From contig CAMKNF010000017.1 in the NCBI GenBank assembly GCA_946414115.1, positions 1 through 18,689 of the forward strand: a stretch of 18,689 bases of DNA. The letters are read 5' to 3'. A program made the position numbers and the translations under genes. Below the pieces are notes generated by a model. The model was given only the letters and a program-made list of their open reading frames with translations. It was not told the origin of the DNA and did no database searches. Within the stretch, counting starts at the first letter, position 1, and every line of letters starts with the position of its first letter. The DNA comes from an uncultured Ruminococcus sp. (lineage in GTDB: Bacteria; Bacillota; Clostridia; Oscillospirales; Acutalibacteraceae). Shown in pieces: positions 8,324 through 15,742 of the stretch.

Positions 8324-11300
8324 TTACCACGTTCCGTAGAGGTGGTGCCAGCTTTCATCAATTTCCGACATTGCGTAGAAGTTAAGTTCAGAGCCGTCAA
8401 ACGGAATGTCAACTGTCTGGCTGTCATTGTTGTTGAAGATAATAAAATCAGCGTCGGACGGAACTTCAACCGAATAAATTGCTTCGCCGTAATCGTTGTT
8501 CTCGACAAACGTCATTTCAGTTCCCGGCCATGCAACCGATGCTTCTTCACCGTCTGTCCAGTAATAGCAATATATTGTGCCGCTCCAATGCTGTGAGTTT
8601 GAGAACTTAACCGTATAGGTTTCGGGAGTCGGTACAGTTGTCTGAGGTGCAGTTGTGGGCTGTGTAGTCGGCGGTGCTGTTGTCGGCTGTGTTGTAACGG
8701 GAGCTGTAGTTTCCTCTGTTCCGCCAACATACTTGCCGATATTACCTGTGTTACTGTACTCTGCACAGTACCTCTGAATAAGAGTAGCGTCTTTAATTCC
8801 TACTGTACCGTCGCCGTCACAGTCGCCTGCAATAATCTGTCTATCACTGAACACAACCAAATCTGCTAAATATTTCTGTATTGTCGATGCGTCCGCTACT
8901 GTTATAACGCCGTTATCATCTGCATCACCGATTAATACTTTTTCAGAGGGCGGTGCAGTTGTTGCAGGCTGTGTTGTTGCAGGAGGTGCTGTTGTAATCG
9001 GCTGTGAAGAAGTGTAAAGATAAACAACATTTACAATACCAGCCGAGTATTTGCCCTGCGCGTTTGACGGAGTAATTACATCTGTTCTGCCCGAAAGTGC
9101 AGAGGTTGTGTACGAGCTTGCGCTTGTAGTTTTCGCCTGATTGTCAATAACATCAGCGGCAATTTTCTGTCCTGTTGCAACGTCAATATGGCTTGTGATT
9201 ACCTTACTGCTGAAAGTAACTGTCTTGTTCTGAATCCAAGCTTCGCCGGCAACAGGGTATCCCTGTTCGCCCGAGCCGGGTTCCTGAGCGCTGCCTGATG
9301 TCGGGTGGAACATTACATACGCGCTTATTGCAGGTACTGTGCAGACAAACCAACCATTGCCCTCGCTTGTCATCTTTGTTGCACTTGCCCACTTTCCGTT
9401 TGGCTCTTCGCCGCCGTCAGTGTAAGCGTAACAGCGAACGTCTGTCCAGTTGTTTGCATTGTAGTAGTGAACGGTTGAAGAAGTGTTTTCAAGGTCTTTG
9501 TATGTAAATGTTATTGTCTTGTCACTGCCGCCAAATGTACCATAGCTTTCAGCAGGATATTTGTCAGTATCAAGCTGATAGCCCTGAATAGCCGCAACAG
9601 GAATTTCATAGCTGTCGCCTGCTCTGAGGTGATAGCTTGCTGCGTCCTTGATTTCAGTACCGCTGCTGTTTACATATTTTACTGTAAGGTAGCCTGATGC
9701 AATTCCGGTTGAGCTGTAAACAAATGTTACGCTGTAATTCTCTCCGCCTACAACTTTGCCCGAAGTTGTGCCCTCTGTACTCTTGAGTGAATAATCAAAA
9801 AGAATTGTGCTGTCGGGAAGTGCACGGTAGGTTGAGCCTTCTCTGTATTTTGCTGTTGAAGTCTTTAAAACTTCACCTTTATCATTAACGTGATTAATTG
9901 TGAGCGTTCCGTACTGCGTTTCGGCTGTTTTAAGTCTGGAGAATGTAGAGCTCTCTACAAGAACGGCTGTGCTCTTTGCACCAATTGAGTAGCTGCTGCC
10001 CGAAACTGCGCCAAGACTCTTAAGACCTGCATTTGTGCCGTCTGCAACAACTGTCCAGCCGCTGCCGTCAAGGTCAATTGAATATGCCTGTGTACCGCTG
10101 TTGACAATTACGCAAACCTTGCCCCATTCGTCAGACTTACTGTTTGAATATGTATAAGCAACAACATAGCCGCTGCTTGACTGGAAGGAAGGTGTGTTGA
10201 ACTTAGTATCCTTCATCGGAGTGTAATTTTCTCTGATTTCAAGAAGTCCCTTGTAATATGCCGCAACATCAGAGTAGGTCTTTACTCTTGTCCAGTCGAT
10301 TGCATTGATTGCATCGCTTGACTTGTAGCTGTTGTGGTCGCCCTGCTTTGTGCGGCAGAACTCCGAGCCTGCCGTCATAAACGGAATACCCTGTGACGTC
10401 ATAATAAGAGTCATTGCCTCTTTAAGCTGACCTTTGAATTTTTCATCTGTGGAATTCCAAGCCGAAGAGCTGTTGCTCCTTATAATCTTATCCCAGAGAA
10501 TCAGGTTATCGTGAGCGTCGGCATATGCAATCGTCTGTGACGGAGCTTTTGCCTTGAAGCCCTTACCCTGTATGCCTCTTACAACAGTTGACGTTTTAGA
10601 GGTTGTGCCCTGAACATAACCCTTACCTGTACCGTTTGTGTCGCCCTTGATAGCGTCACGGTAGCTGTCGCAGAACATACCTACTCTTGCATCAAGCAAA
10701 GAAGCCTTTGCCTGCGAACAACCGTCGGAAATTGCAACAGTACCGCCTGTCCAAGGCTCACCGTACATAAGGATTTTCTTGCCTGAACCGTCAGCATAGA
10801 GATTGTCAAGCTCGGTGCGGATAGTATTCATAGTTGTGACGTCGTGAATACCCATAAGGTCGAAACGGAAACCGTCAATGTGGTATTCCTCTGCCCAATA
10901 TTTAAGGGACTCAATCATATACTTTCTGTACATCAGCTTATCGGATGCGGTTTCATTTCCGCAGCCTGAGCCGTTCGAGTATGTGCTTGAGGATTTTTTT
11001 CTGTAGTAGTAGTCCGGAACTGTCCTTGAGAAGCACGAGCCTTCTGTTGTATATGTATGGTTATATACAACGTCCATTACAACCGAGATTCCTCTGTCGT
11101 GGAGGGCCTGAATCATCTGCTTGAACTCGGTAATTCTTGTGTTGCCGTTATATGCGTTTGAAGAATATGAGCCCTCGGGAACATTGTAGTTCTGCGGGTC
11201 ATAACCCCAGTTGCGGTTTGAAGATGAGCTTGCCTTTGACTCGTCAACCGACTGGAAGTCGTAAACAGGCATAAGCTGAACACAGTTGATTCCCTGCTCA

Positions 11301-11995
11301 ACGAGGTAGTCAATTCCTGTTGAAACAGCGTTTGCGCTTGTGTCGGAATTAAGAGTAGTTCCGCCCTCGGCAAAAGCAAGGTACTTACCCTGATTTTCTG
11401 CACTTACTCCCGAAGTTTTTGAAGCGGAGAAGTCACGCACATGAACCTCCCAGACTACAGCCTCGGCTGCGCTGTCAAACAGAACGTGATTATCGCTGTC
11501 CCAACCCTCGGGGTCGGTTGAGTCGAGGTCAACAACCATTGAGCGGTTGCCGTTTACGCCGACTGCCTTTGAATAAACGTCTTGAGTTTCATTTGTTGAG
11601 CCGTTTACCGTAACAAGGTATGTGTAGTAAACGTCCTTGTAGTCACCCGTAAGCGTTGTTGACCATACGCCCGTGGTGCTGTTTTTCGTAAGCGGATATG
11701 TTCCGATTACTCCTGCGCCCGATTCGCTGTCGGAGCCTGTTTTGTAAAGCTTTACCTTTACATCTGTAGCATCAGGCGACCAGGTTTTCCATGTGGTGGA
11801 GGTCTTGCTGTAAACGGAGCCAAGACCTGTTTCGTTATATGCGCTGTTTGCATAGGTTTCGAGATAGCTTGCGTTGTAGTAGCTGCCAGCCGAAACTTCG
11901 GAATTATTTGTTACAACTGCGTTAGCCGCAAACGAAGCCATACCCGTAATCATTGCCGCAGAAAGCAATAACGATAATGGTTTTCTGAATTTCAT
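8324..11995 (-). CDS. pulA: Secreted modular type I pullulanase (GH13) with internal dockerin
   Basis: I start at ATG 11995, whose AGAGGTGAG site lies just upstream; the earlier ATG at 12016 would put that site inside the gene. The 1223-residue protein has a signal peptide (1-26), an N-terminal beta domain (about 45-165, CBM48-like), then a GH13 domain with the type I pullulanase motif NWGYDP (262-267), DVVYNH (308-313), nucleophile Asp379 in GFRFDLMG, acid/base Glu413 in YGEPW and Asp496 in HDN. Next come MucBP-like repeats (about 695-761, 768-833, 931-996), a putative CBM26-like starch-binding module (840-929), a TTAPP linker, a dockerin (1020-1080, calcium loops 1024-1035 and 1058-1069), another Thr/Pro linker and a second CBM26-like module (1126-1223). 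It should cleave alpha-1,6 branches in starch and pullulan outside the cell while docked to a cohesin scaffold (amylosome). Enzyme class is sure; the module names are less so. Confidence 0.93.
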   Translation of the reverse strand: MKFRKPLSLLLSAAMITGMASFAANAVVTNNSEVSAGSYYNASYLETYANSAYNETGLGSVYSKTSTTWKTWSPDATDVKVKLYKTGSDSESGAGVIGTYPLTKNSTTGVWSTTLTGDYKDVYYTYLVTVNGSTNETQDVYSKAVGVNGNRSMVVDLDSTDPEGWDSDNHVLFDSAAEAVVWEVHVRDFSASKTSGVSAENQGKYLAFAEGGTTLNSDTSANAVSTGIDYLVEQGINCVQLMPVYDFQSVDESKASSSSNRNWGYDPQNYNVPEGSYSSNAYNGNTRITEFKQMIQALHDRGISVVMDVVYNHTYTTEGSCFSRTVPDYYYRKKSSSTYSNGSGCGNETASDKLMYRKYMIESLKYWAEEYHIDGFRFDLMGIHDVTTMNTIRTELDNLYADGSGKKILMYGEPWTGGTVAISDGCSQAKASLLDARVGMFCDSYRDAIKGDTNGTGKGYVQGTTSKTSTVVRGIQGKGFKAKAPSQTIAYADAHDNLILWDKIIRSNSSSAWNSTDEKFKGQLKEAMTLIMTSQGIPFMTAGSEFCRTKQGDHNSYKSSDAINAIDWTRVKTYSDVAAYYKGLLEIRENYTPMKDTKFNTPSFQSSSGYVVAYTYSNSKSDEWGKVCVIVNSGTQAYSIDLDGSGWTVVADGTNAGLKSLGAVSGSSYSIGAKSTAVLVESSTFSRLKTAETQYGTLTINHVNDKGEVLKTSTAKYREGSTYRALPDSTILFDYSLKSTEGTTSGKVVGGENYSVTFVYSSTGIASGYLTVKYVNSSGTEIKDAASYHLRAGDSYEIPVAAIQGYQLDTDKYPAESYGTFGGSDKTITFTYKDLENTSSTVHYYNANNWTDVRCYAYTDGGEEPNGKWASATKMTSEGNGWFVCTVPAISAYVMFHPTSGSAQEPGSGEQGYPVAGEAWIQNKTVTFSSKVITSHIDVATGQKIAADVIDNQAKTTSASSYTTSALSGRTDVITPSNAQGKYSAGIVNVVYLYTSSQPITTAPPATTQPATTAPPSEKVLIGDADDNGVITVADASTIQKYLADLVVFSDRQIIAGDCDGDGTVGIKDATLIQRYCAEYSNTGNIGKYVGGTEETTAPVTTQPTTAPPTTQPTTAPQTTVPTPETYTVKFSNSQHWSGTIYCYYWTDGEEASVAWPGTEMTFVENNDYGEAIYSVEVPSDADFIIFNNNDSQTVDIPFDGSELNFYAMSEIDESWHHLYGTW

Positions 11996-12228
11996 AATCT
12001 CACCTCTTATAAACATACACTAAAAATTACATAGTGCGTTGATTATATTTTATCAACAATCTATCAATACATATTTCCTTATAGGAATAAAGCAAGCGTT
12101 CGTAAGCCAAAGTTTACGAACACTTTTTGTTTAAACTATCCAAATGCAGTTTGACAAATCCCTATAATCAAAGAATAAAGTCGGAGCAAAGCAACACTAA
12201 TTCCGAATTACGCATTCCGAATTCCGAA
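11996..12228. promoter_or_regulatory. Pullulanase upstream region with candidate operator
   Basis: On the minus strand a TATAAT -10 box is seen at 12047-12042, without a convincing -35 box at the right distance. It lies inside an inverted repeat, GTTGAT-N8-ATCAAC (12038-12057), a plausible operator for a sugar-responsive repressor or activator. Further upstream an 8-bp inverted repeat GTTCGTAA / TTACGAAC (12098-12121) may end the transcript from the channel gene weakly. A short direct-repeat element fills 12199-12232. Apart from these I see nothing coding. Confidence 0.45.
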
Positions 12229-12232
12229 TTAA
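12199..12232. repeat. Short TTCCGAATT repeat element
   Basis: Three copies of TTCCGAATT occur in 34 bases: 12201-12209, 12215-12223 and 12222-12230, the last two overlapping. The outer copies extend to TTCCGAATTA. The element overlaps the stop codon of the channel gene (12229-12231). It looks like a short dispersed intergenic repeat. With one copy in the window this cannot be shown. Confidence 0.5.
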
Positions 12233-13089
12233 TTTACCGGTTTCTTTTTCAGTCCTGCAATTTCGCTTAGCAGAACTGTGATACACAATATACTTGTAAT
12301 AACCGTCAGAACTGACACCGCCTTTGACAACAAGGAAACAGGAACAATATCACCGTAACCCACCGTTGCAAAGGTAATAACCGTATAGTAAAAAATATCC
12401 GCCAGTCCGTATCTGACGCCGTCAAAAGCATTTGCGTTATGCAAAAGGCAACCGTAGGACATAAGCGACAGCACAACGATAAAAAGCATTATTGTCAGGA
12501 ACGCCGACTTCCAGATGTTTCTGAAGGTCAGAATACTATCACCGCTGTTAGCCTCTTTGAGCACCAGAATCAGCACAAAAAGCATCATAACATAGCAACA
12601 GCCAAGACAAATCTGCGACAGCAGAAACTGACTGAAATTCAGACTTGCCCTTGTCGTAAAATAAAAGCAGAGTGCCGCTAAAATAAAAATAATTGAGGAA
12701 AACATCACATTGAGCGACGCACTGTTTACGTAAATCAGCTTTCGCACAAATGCCGACACAAAAAGTATTCCCTCGAAGAAAACAAATGCAAGAAAAAAGG
12801 AAACGGGAAGTGCAAACAGCACTGCCAAAGGCAACGAAAAAATATCGTTAAGCCTTACGAGCATTACCGCATAAATCAGCACAACCGTTATTGCGTACTG
12901 AAATTTTATCCATTTTCCTTTAAGCAAGATTCTGTGCCTTGTGCGAAACGGAATTTCCGCAAAGCTCTTGCCGTATTTGTCAACAATTTTCATATCGGAA
13001 TTTTTAAGCTTTATGCTCATTATCATTCCCAACAGCACATAAACTGCGGTTATGCAAAGTATAAAATTGTCAGAAATAAAGTCTATCAT
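12229..13089 (-). CDS. Potassium-channel-like integral membrane protein
   Basis: The 286-residue protein starts at ATG 13089 with AGGAAG upstream. It is highly hydrophobic, with about seven or eight membrane segments (near 8-24, 64-80, 84-110, 126-145, 157-177, 194-212 and 255-277). The last pair brackets a pore region with the selectivity filter TVGYGD at 242-247, the signature of two-TM ion channel domains. It is therefore likely a K+-selective channel in the cytoplasmic membrane. No cytoplasmic RCK/TrkA-N regulatory domain follows; the protein ends 9 residues after the last membrane segment. The extra N-terminal segments lack an obvious S4-type arginine ladder, so voltage gating is not supported. 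It begins 6 bp after the stop of the ABC fusion gene and is probably cotranscribed with it. Confidence 0.82.
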   Translation of the reverse strand: MIDFISDNFILCITAVYVLLGMIMSIKLKNSDMKIVDKYGKSFAEIPFRTRHRILLKGKWIKFQYAITVVLIYAVMLVRLNDIFSLPLAVLFALPVSFFLAFVFFEGILFVSAFVRKLIYVNSASLNVMFSSIIFILAALCFYFTTRASLNFSQFLLSQICLGCCYVMMLFVLILVLKEANSGDSILTFRNIWKSAFLTIMLFIVVLSLMSYGCLLHNANAFDGVRYGLADIFYYTVITFATVGYGDIVPVSLLSKAVSVLTVITSILCITVLLSEIAGLKKKPVN

Positions 13090-13095
13090 ATTACA

Positions 13096-14151
13096 TCAAC
13101 TTCCTGCCGATTCGTATGCCTTAATTCCTCTGTTCCAGATAAGCACTCCGATTGTCATTACAATAAGCGCAACAACAATTGTCATTCCGATATTGAAAAG
13201 CGGGTTTTCTCCCGTAAGGAAGTAGAGAGCAGGGAAATAAGACGTAAACGCAAAGGGTATGATATATGTAAGCACCGAACGAACAACGTTGTTGTAAATA
13301 TCAATCGGGTATTTTACAAAATCGTTTACCATATAGAACATAAAGGTTATGTTTCCGCTTCGCTTTGTCCAGAATGCAATTGCCGCAGTTCCGATTTTTA
13401 TTCCCGTATAAATGAACGATGCAAAGATAATTGCAACAATTACAAGCAACACCTTACTGCCCTTGTCAATCATAACAATTCGCTTTGACAGCAGTTCAAT
13501 GTCCACTAAGTCGTGAGTTGTAAGCACAACGGTTGTGTGCTCCTCCTCGTTAATTTTTGCAATTGCCTTGCGTATGTTGTCCTTTACGACAACGTCAAGT
13601 CCGATTGTCGGCTCGTCAAGGAAGAGCACCTTCGGACTGTGAAGAAGCGATGCCGCAATGTCGGCTCTCATTCGCTGACCGAGCGAGAGAGTGCGAACAG
13701 GGCTGTTGATAAAGCTGTCAAGTTCCAGCACCTCGTTTAAAAAACTCATACGCTTTTTAAAACGGCTGTCGTCAACCTCGTAAATCTCCTTGAGCACCGT
13801 GTACGTTTCGGTGAGCGGCAAATCCCACCAGAGCTGGGTTCTCTGACCGAAAACAACGCCGATTTCCTTAACATATTTTTTTCTGTCCTTCTGAGGGTCT
13901 TTTCCGTTGATTGTGCATTTTCCCGATGTCGGCGTAAGAATACCCGTAAGCATCTTGATAACGGTAGACTTTCCTGCACCGTTCGGACCAATAAAGCCGA
14001 GAATTTCATCCTCGTTTACATCAAAGGAAATGTCCTTAACCGCAGCGACAATTTCCTTTTTCGGCTTAACAAAAGACTTTAAACTGCCCTTCAAGCCGGG
14101 TTCTTTGATTGTTTTCTTAAATTCCTTTCTTAGGTTTTCAACATAAATCAT
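13096..14151 (-). CDS. ABC ATPase fused in frame to the C-terminal half of an ABC-2 permease
   Basis: I start at ATG 14151, served by AGGAG about 7 nt upstream; the open frame extends to 14319 but that part overlaps promoter-like sequence and is not protein-like. Residues 1-231 are an ABC nucleotide-binding domain: Walker A GPNGAGKST (55-63), Q-loop in VVFGQRTQLWWDLP (about 100-113), signature LSLGQ (155-159), Walker B VLFLDEPT (175-182) and H-loop His213. This subtype (COG4586-like) normally continues for about 100 more residues and is followed by two separate permeases. Here, right after VMIDKGS (about 232), the sequence turns into membrane segments (233-261, 279-312, 321-340) ending in KAYESAGS, the typical C-terminus of the partner permease (COG3694-like). 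The ATPase tail, any first permease and the N-terminal part of the other permease are missing. It is probably non-functional as an exporter if real; an assembly join is also possible. Confidence 0.85.
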   Translation of the reverse strand: MIYVENLRKEFKKTIKEPGLKGSLKSFVKPKKEIVAAVKDISFDVNEDEILGFIGPNGAGKSTVIKMLTGILTPTSGKCTINGKDPQKDRKKYVKEIGVVFGQRTQLWWDLPLTETYTVLKEIYEVDDSRFKKRMSFLNEVLELDSFINSPVRTLSLGQRMRADIAASLLHSPKVLFLDEPTIGLDVVVKDNIRKAIAKINEEEHTTVVLTTHDLVDIELLSKRIVMIDKGSKVLLVIVAIIFASFIYTGIKIGTAAIAFWTKRSGNITFMFYMVNDFVKYPIDIYNNVVRSVLTYIIPFAFTSYFPALYFLTGENPLFNIGMTIVVALIVMTIGVLIWNRGIKAYESAGS

Positions 14152-14290
14152 TAAAAACTCCTGATTTTCTGCACTCCCGTTTCCTGAACAGACACAAATT
14201 TCAAAAAAGTTTGTGAGTATTTTGCATTGCTTCCAACGTAAAAGCAATATGCGATATATAATCCGCAAGTAATAGTATATACGCTTATAA

Positions 14291-14319
14291 ATTATACAAT
14301 ATTTTTCAATATATTTCAA
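14291..14319 (-). promoter_or_regulatory. Sigma-A promoter of the ABC fusion/channel operon
   Basis: On the minus strand TTGAAA (14319-14314), a 17-bp spacer and a perfect TATAAT (14296-14291) are present. The start site would be near 14284, leaving about 130 nt of leader before ATG 14151. This also argues against starting the protein at 14319. Confidence 0.65.
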
Positions 14320-14460
14320 TAAAATAATTCATAATAATTTCATTTTGATTTTTTGCAAAAAAAGCAATGTAATATTAGTGCAAAAAATCATCATAAAAAT
14401 AATAAAAAATGTTTATGCCTACAATAATTCAATAATATTATGTTGTTTTCTGTAAGTATC

Positions 14461-14489
14461 TTGACTTTTTCCTATTGAAATGGTATGAT
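14461..14489 (+). promoter_or_regulatory. Sigma-A promoter (extended -10) of the small DUF6514-like gene
   Basis: TTGACT (14461-14466) and TATGAT (14484-14489) are 17 bp apart, and a TG dinucleotide at 14481-14482 makes it an extended -10 promoter. The start site should be near 14496, about 38 nt before the ATG at 14534. Confidence 0.7.
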
Positions 14490-14533
14490 TTTTAGTGAAC
14501 TAAATTAACATTAGGCGAAAGCACGGGATACTC

Positions 14534-14749
14534 ATGATAGAATATAAATTTAATTGCATAAAATATTGTTCTGAAAATGATTACGGTATTGACGTTTTCT
14601 CAAAAGGGAAGCTCGTAAAATCAATTGACGGAATCACGAAAAACTATAAAGATATTATTTTGCTCGTAAATATGTGTAACGAGCTTGAAATTGAATTATG
14701 TCATATTGATGATATTGTAGAAGACTATCTGACCGATTTCTGCGTATAA
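14534..14749 (+). CDS. Small acidic protein, DUF6514-like
   Basis: The 71-residue protein has its own promoter 45 bp upstream but only a weak ribosome binding site (GGGAT). Its layout is a short N-terminal beta part with NDYGIDVFSKGKLVKSIDGI, then a helical part with LVNMCNELEIELCHIDDIVEDYL. The pattern (Tyr-Gly-Ile strand, a ligand-like loop, then a leucine-rich helix ending His-x-Asp-Asp-x-x-Glu-Asp) resembles the DUF6514 family of small clostridial proteins, whose function is unknown. The family call is from memory of the pattern and is tentative. It has no membrane segment or signal peptide. A hairpin lies 16 bp downstream. Confidence 0.65.
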   Translation: MIEYKFNCIKYCSENDYGIDVFSKGKLVKSIDGITKNYKDIILLVNMCNELEIELCHIDDIVEDYLTDFCV

Positions 14750-14765
14750 TATAATTATATTTTAC

Positions 14766-14813
14766 CCTCGACTTTAGTTTGCATTTATGCTACAATAGTC
14801 GAGGTGATTTTTT
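14766..14813 (+). terminator. Hairpin between the small gene and the radical SAM gene, covering the latter's ribosome binding site
   Basis: CCTCGACT (14766-14773) pairs with AGTCGAGG (14797-14804), with an inner GCAT/ATGC hairpin (14781-14790), and a T6 run follows at 14808-14813. It fits an intrinsic terminator for the gene ending at 14749. The 3' arm contains GAGG of the GAGGTGA ribosome binding site of the gene starting at 14814. See also the overlapping promoter. Confidence 0.6.
14768..14796 (+). promoter_or_regulatory. Candidate promoter of the radical SAM gene, inside the hairpin
   Basis: TCGACT (14768-14773), a 17-bp spacer and TACAAT (14791-14796) with an upstream TG (14788-14789) form an extended -10 promoter. 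The start would be near 14803, so the transcript would lack the left arm of the hairpin and leave the ribosome binding site free, with a leader of only about 11 nt. Confidence 0.5.
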
Positions 14814-15683
14814 ATGATTTGCAATCTCTGTCCGAGAAAATGCAATGCCTGCCGCACCGAGCATCAGGGCAACGGCTTTTGCGGTTCGGGCACTCTGCCT
14901 GTTGTTGCAAGGGTTGCTCCGCATTTCGGCGAAGAGCCGTGTATCAGCGGTACAAAAGGAAGCGGAACTGTGTTTTTTTCGGGCTGTACTTTAAAATGCG
15001 TTTACTGTCAGAACTACGAAATTTCCGACGGTCATAAGGGCAGAGCCGTAACGCCGAAAGAGCTTGCCGACTGCTACAAAAGGCTTGAACAGCAGGGTGT
15101 TCACAATATTAATCTTGTGACAGCCGACCACTATGTAAATGCGGTAGCCGAAAGCCTTGACATTTACAAGCCGTCAGTACCGGTTGTGTACAATTGTAGT
15201 GGCTACACAAGTCCGAAAACTCTTTCAATTCTCGACGGTCTTGTCGACATCTACCTGCCCGACTTCAAGTATTCTGACGACGCTCTCGCAATAAAATATT
15301 CCTCTGCGCCGAACTACGTAAATACTGCGACGGCCGCAATAAAAGAGATGATTTTTCAGGTGGGCACGCCTGTGATTGATGAGGACGGTATGATGAAAAA
15401 GGGTGTAATTGTACGCCACCTGATTCTCCCCTCTCACACCAAAAACAGCCTCGGCGTGCTCGACATTATAAAGCGGAGCTACGACAAGCAGGTGCTTGTA
15501 AGCCTTATGTGTCAGTATGTGCCTGTCAACAAGGCTCACGATTTTCCTAAAATCAACCGAACGATTACTCGTCGTGAATACGACAAGGTAAAATCGGAGC
15601 TTTACGCTCTAGGTCTTGACGGCTTTACGCAGGATTTAACTTCTGCAAGCACCGACTTTATCCCCGACTGGGACTTTTGTTAG
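14814..15683 (+). CDS. PflX-like radical SAM protein
   Basis: The 289-residue protein has the radical SAM cluster motif C-x3-C-x2-C at Cys58, Cys62 and Cys65 (CTLKCVYCQNYEIS), which binds a 4Fe-4S cluster and S-adenosylmethionine. In front is a cysteine-rich segment (Cys3, 6, 10, 13, 23 and 43; CNLCPRKCNAC) that may hold a second metal site. The length and overall pattern (NINLVTADHY, VYNCSGY, DIYLPDFKY, VRHLILPSH) match the COG1313/PflX group, homologous to pyruvate formate-lyase activating enzymes. The substrate of this group is not established, and no glycyl radical enzyme lies in the window. Ribosome binding site GAGGTGA is 6 nt before the ATG. The next gene follows after 59 bp. Confidence 0.88.
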   Translation: MICNLCPRKCNACRTEHQGNGFCGSGTLPVVARVAPHFGEEPCISGTKGSGTVFFSGCTLKCVYCQNYEISDGHKGRAVTPKELADCYKRLEQQGVHNINLVTADHYVNAVAESLDIYKPSVPVVYNCSGYTSPKTLSILDGLVDIYLPDFKYSDDALAIKYSSAPNYVNTATAAIKEMIFQVGTPVIDEDGMMKKGVIVRHLILPSHTKNSLGVLDIIKRSYDKQVLVSLMCQYVPVNKAHDFPKINRTITRREYDKVKSELYALGLDGFTQDLTSASTDFIPDWDFC

Positions 15684-15742
15684 TGTGTAGTTTGGAGTGG
15701 GGAGAATAGTACTACGGTTAAAAATTGAATGGAGAATATTGT

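Larger units (their letters stand above)
14152..14533. other. AT-rich divergent intergenic region
   Basis: No gene is supported in these 382 bp. It carries a minus-strand promoter for the ABC fusion/channel pair (14291-14319) and a plus-strand promoter for the small protein at 14534 (14461-14489). The middle (about 14320-14460) is very AT-rich with no structure I can name. Confidence 0.6.

Noticed and set aside
12934..13488. 184-codon plus-strand open frame across the channel and ABC fusion genes
   Set aside because: Antisense to two well-supported genes; cysteine- and histidine-rich composition typical of a shadow frame.
14152..14319. Longer start for the ABC fusion protein (56 extra residues)
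   Set aside because: The extension overlaps a good promoter, has no ribosome binding site and reads as non-protein; ATG 14151 has AGGAG and the standard ATPase start MIYVENLRKEF.
15684..15742. Purine-rich GTGTGTAG/GGAGTGGGGAGAAT stretch between the radical SAM and YeiH genes
   Set aside because: Looks like a remnant of an intergenic repeat but contains no clear repeat unit here.
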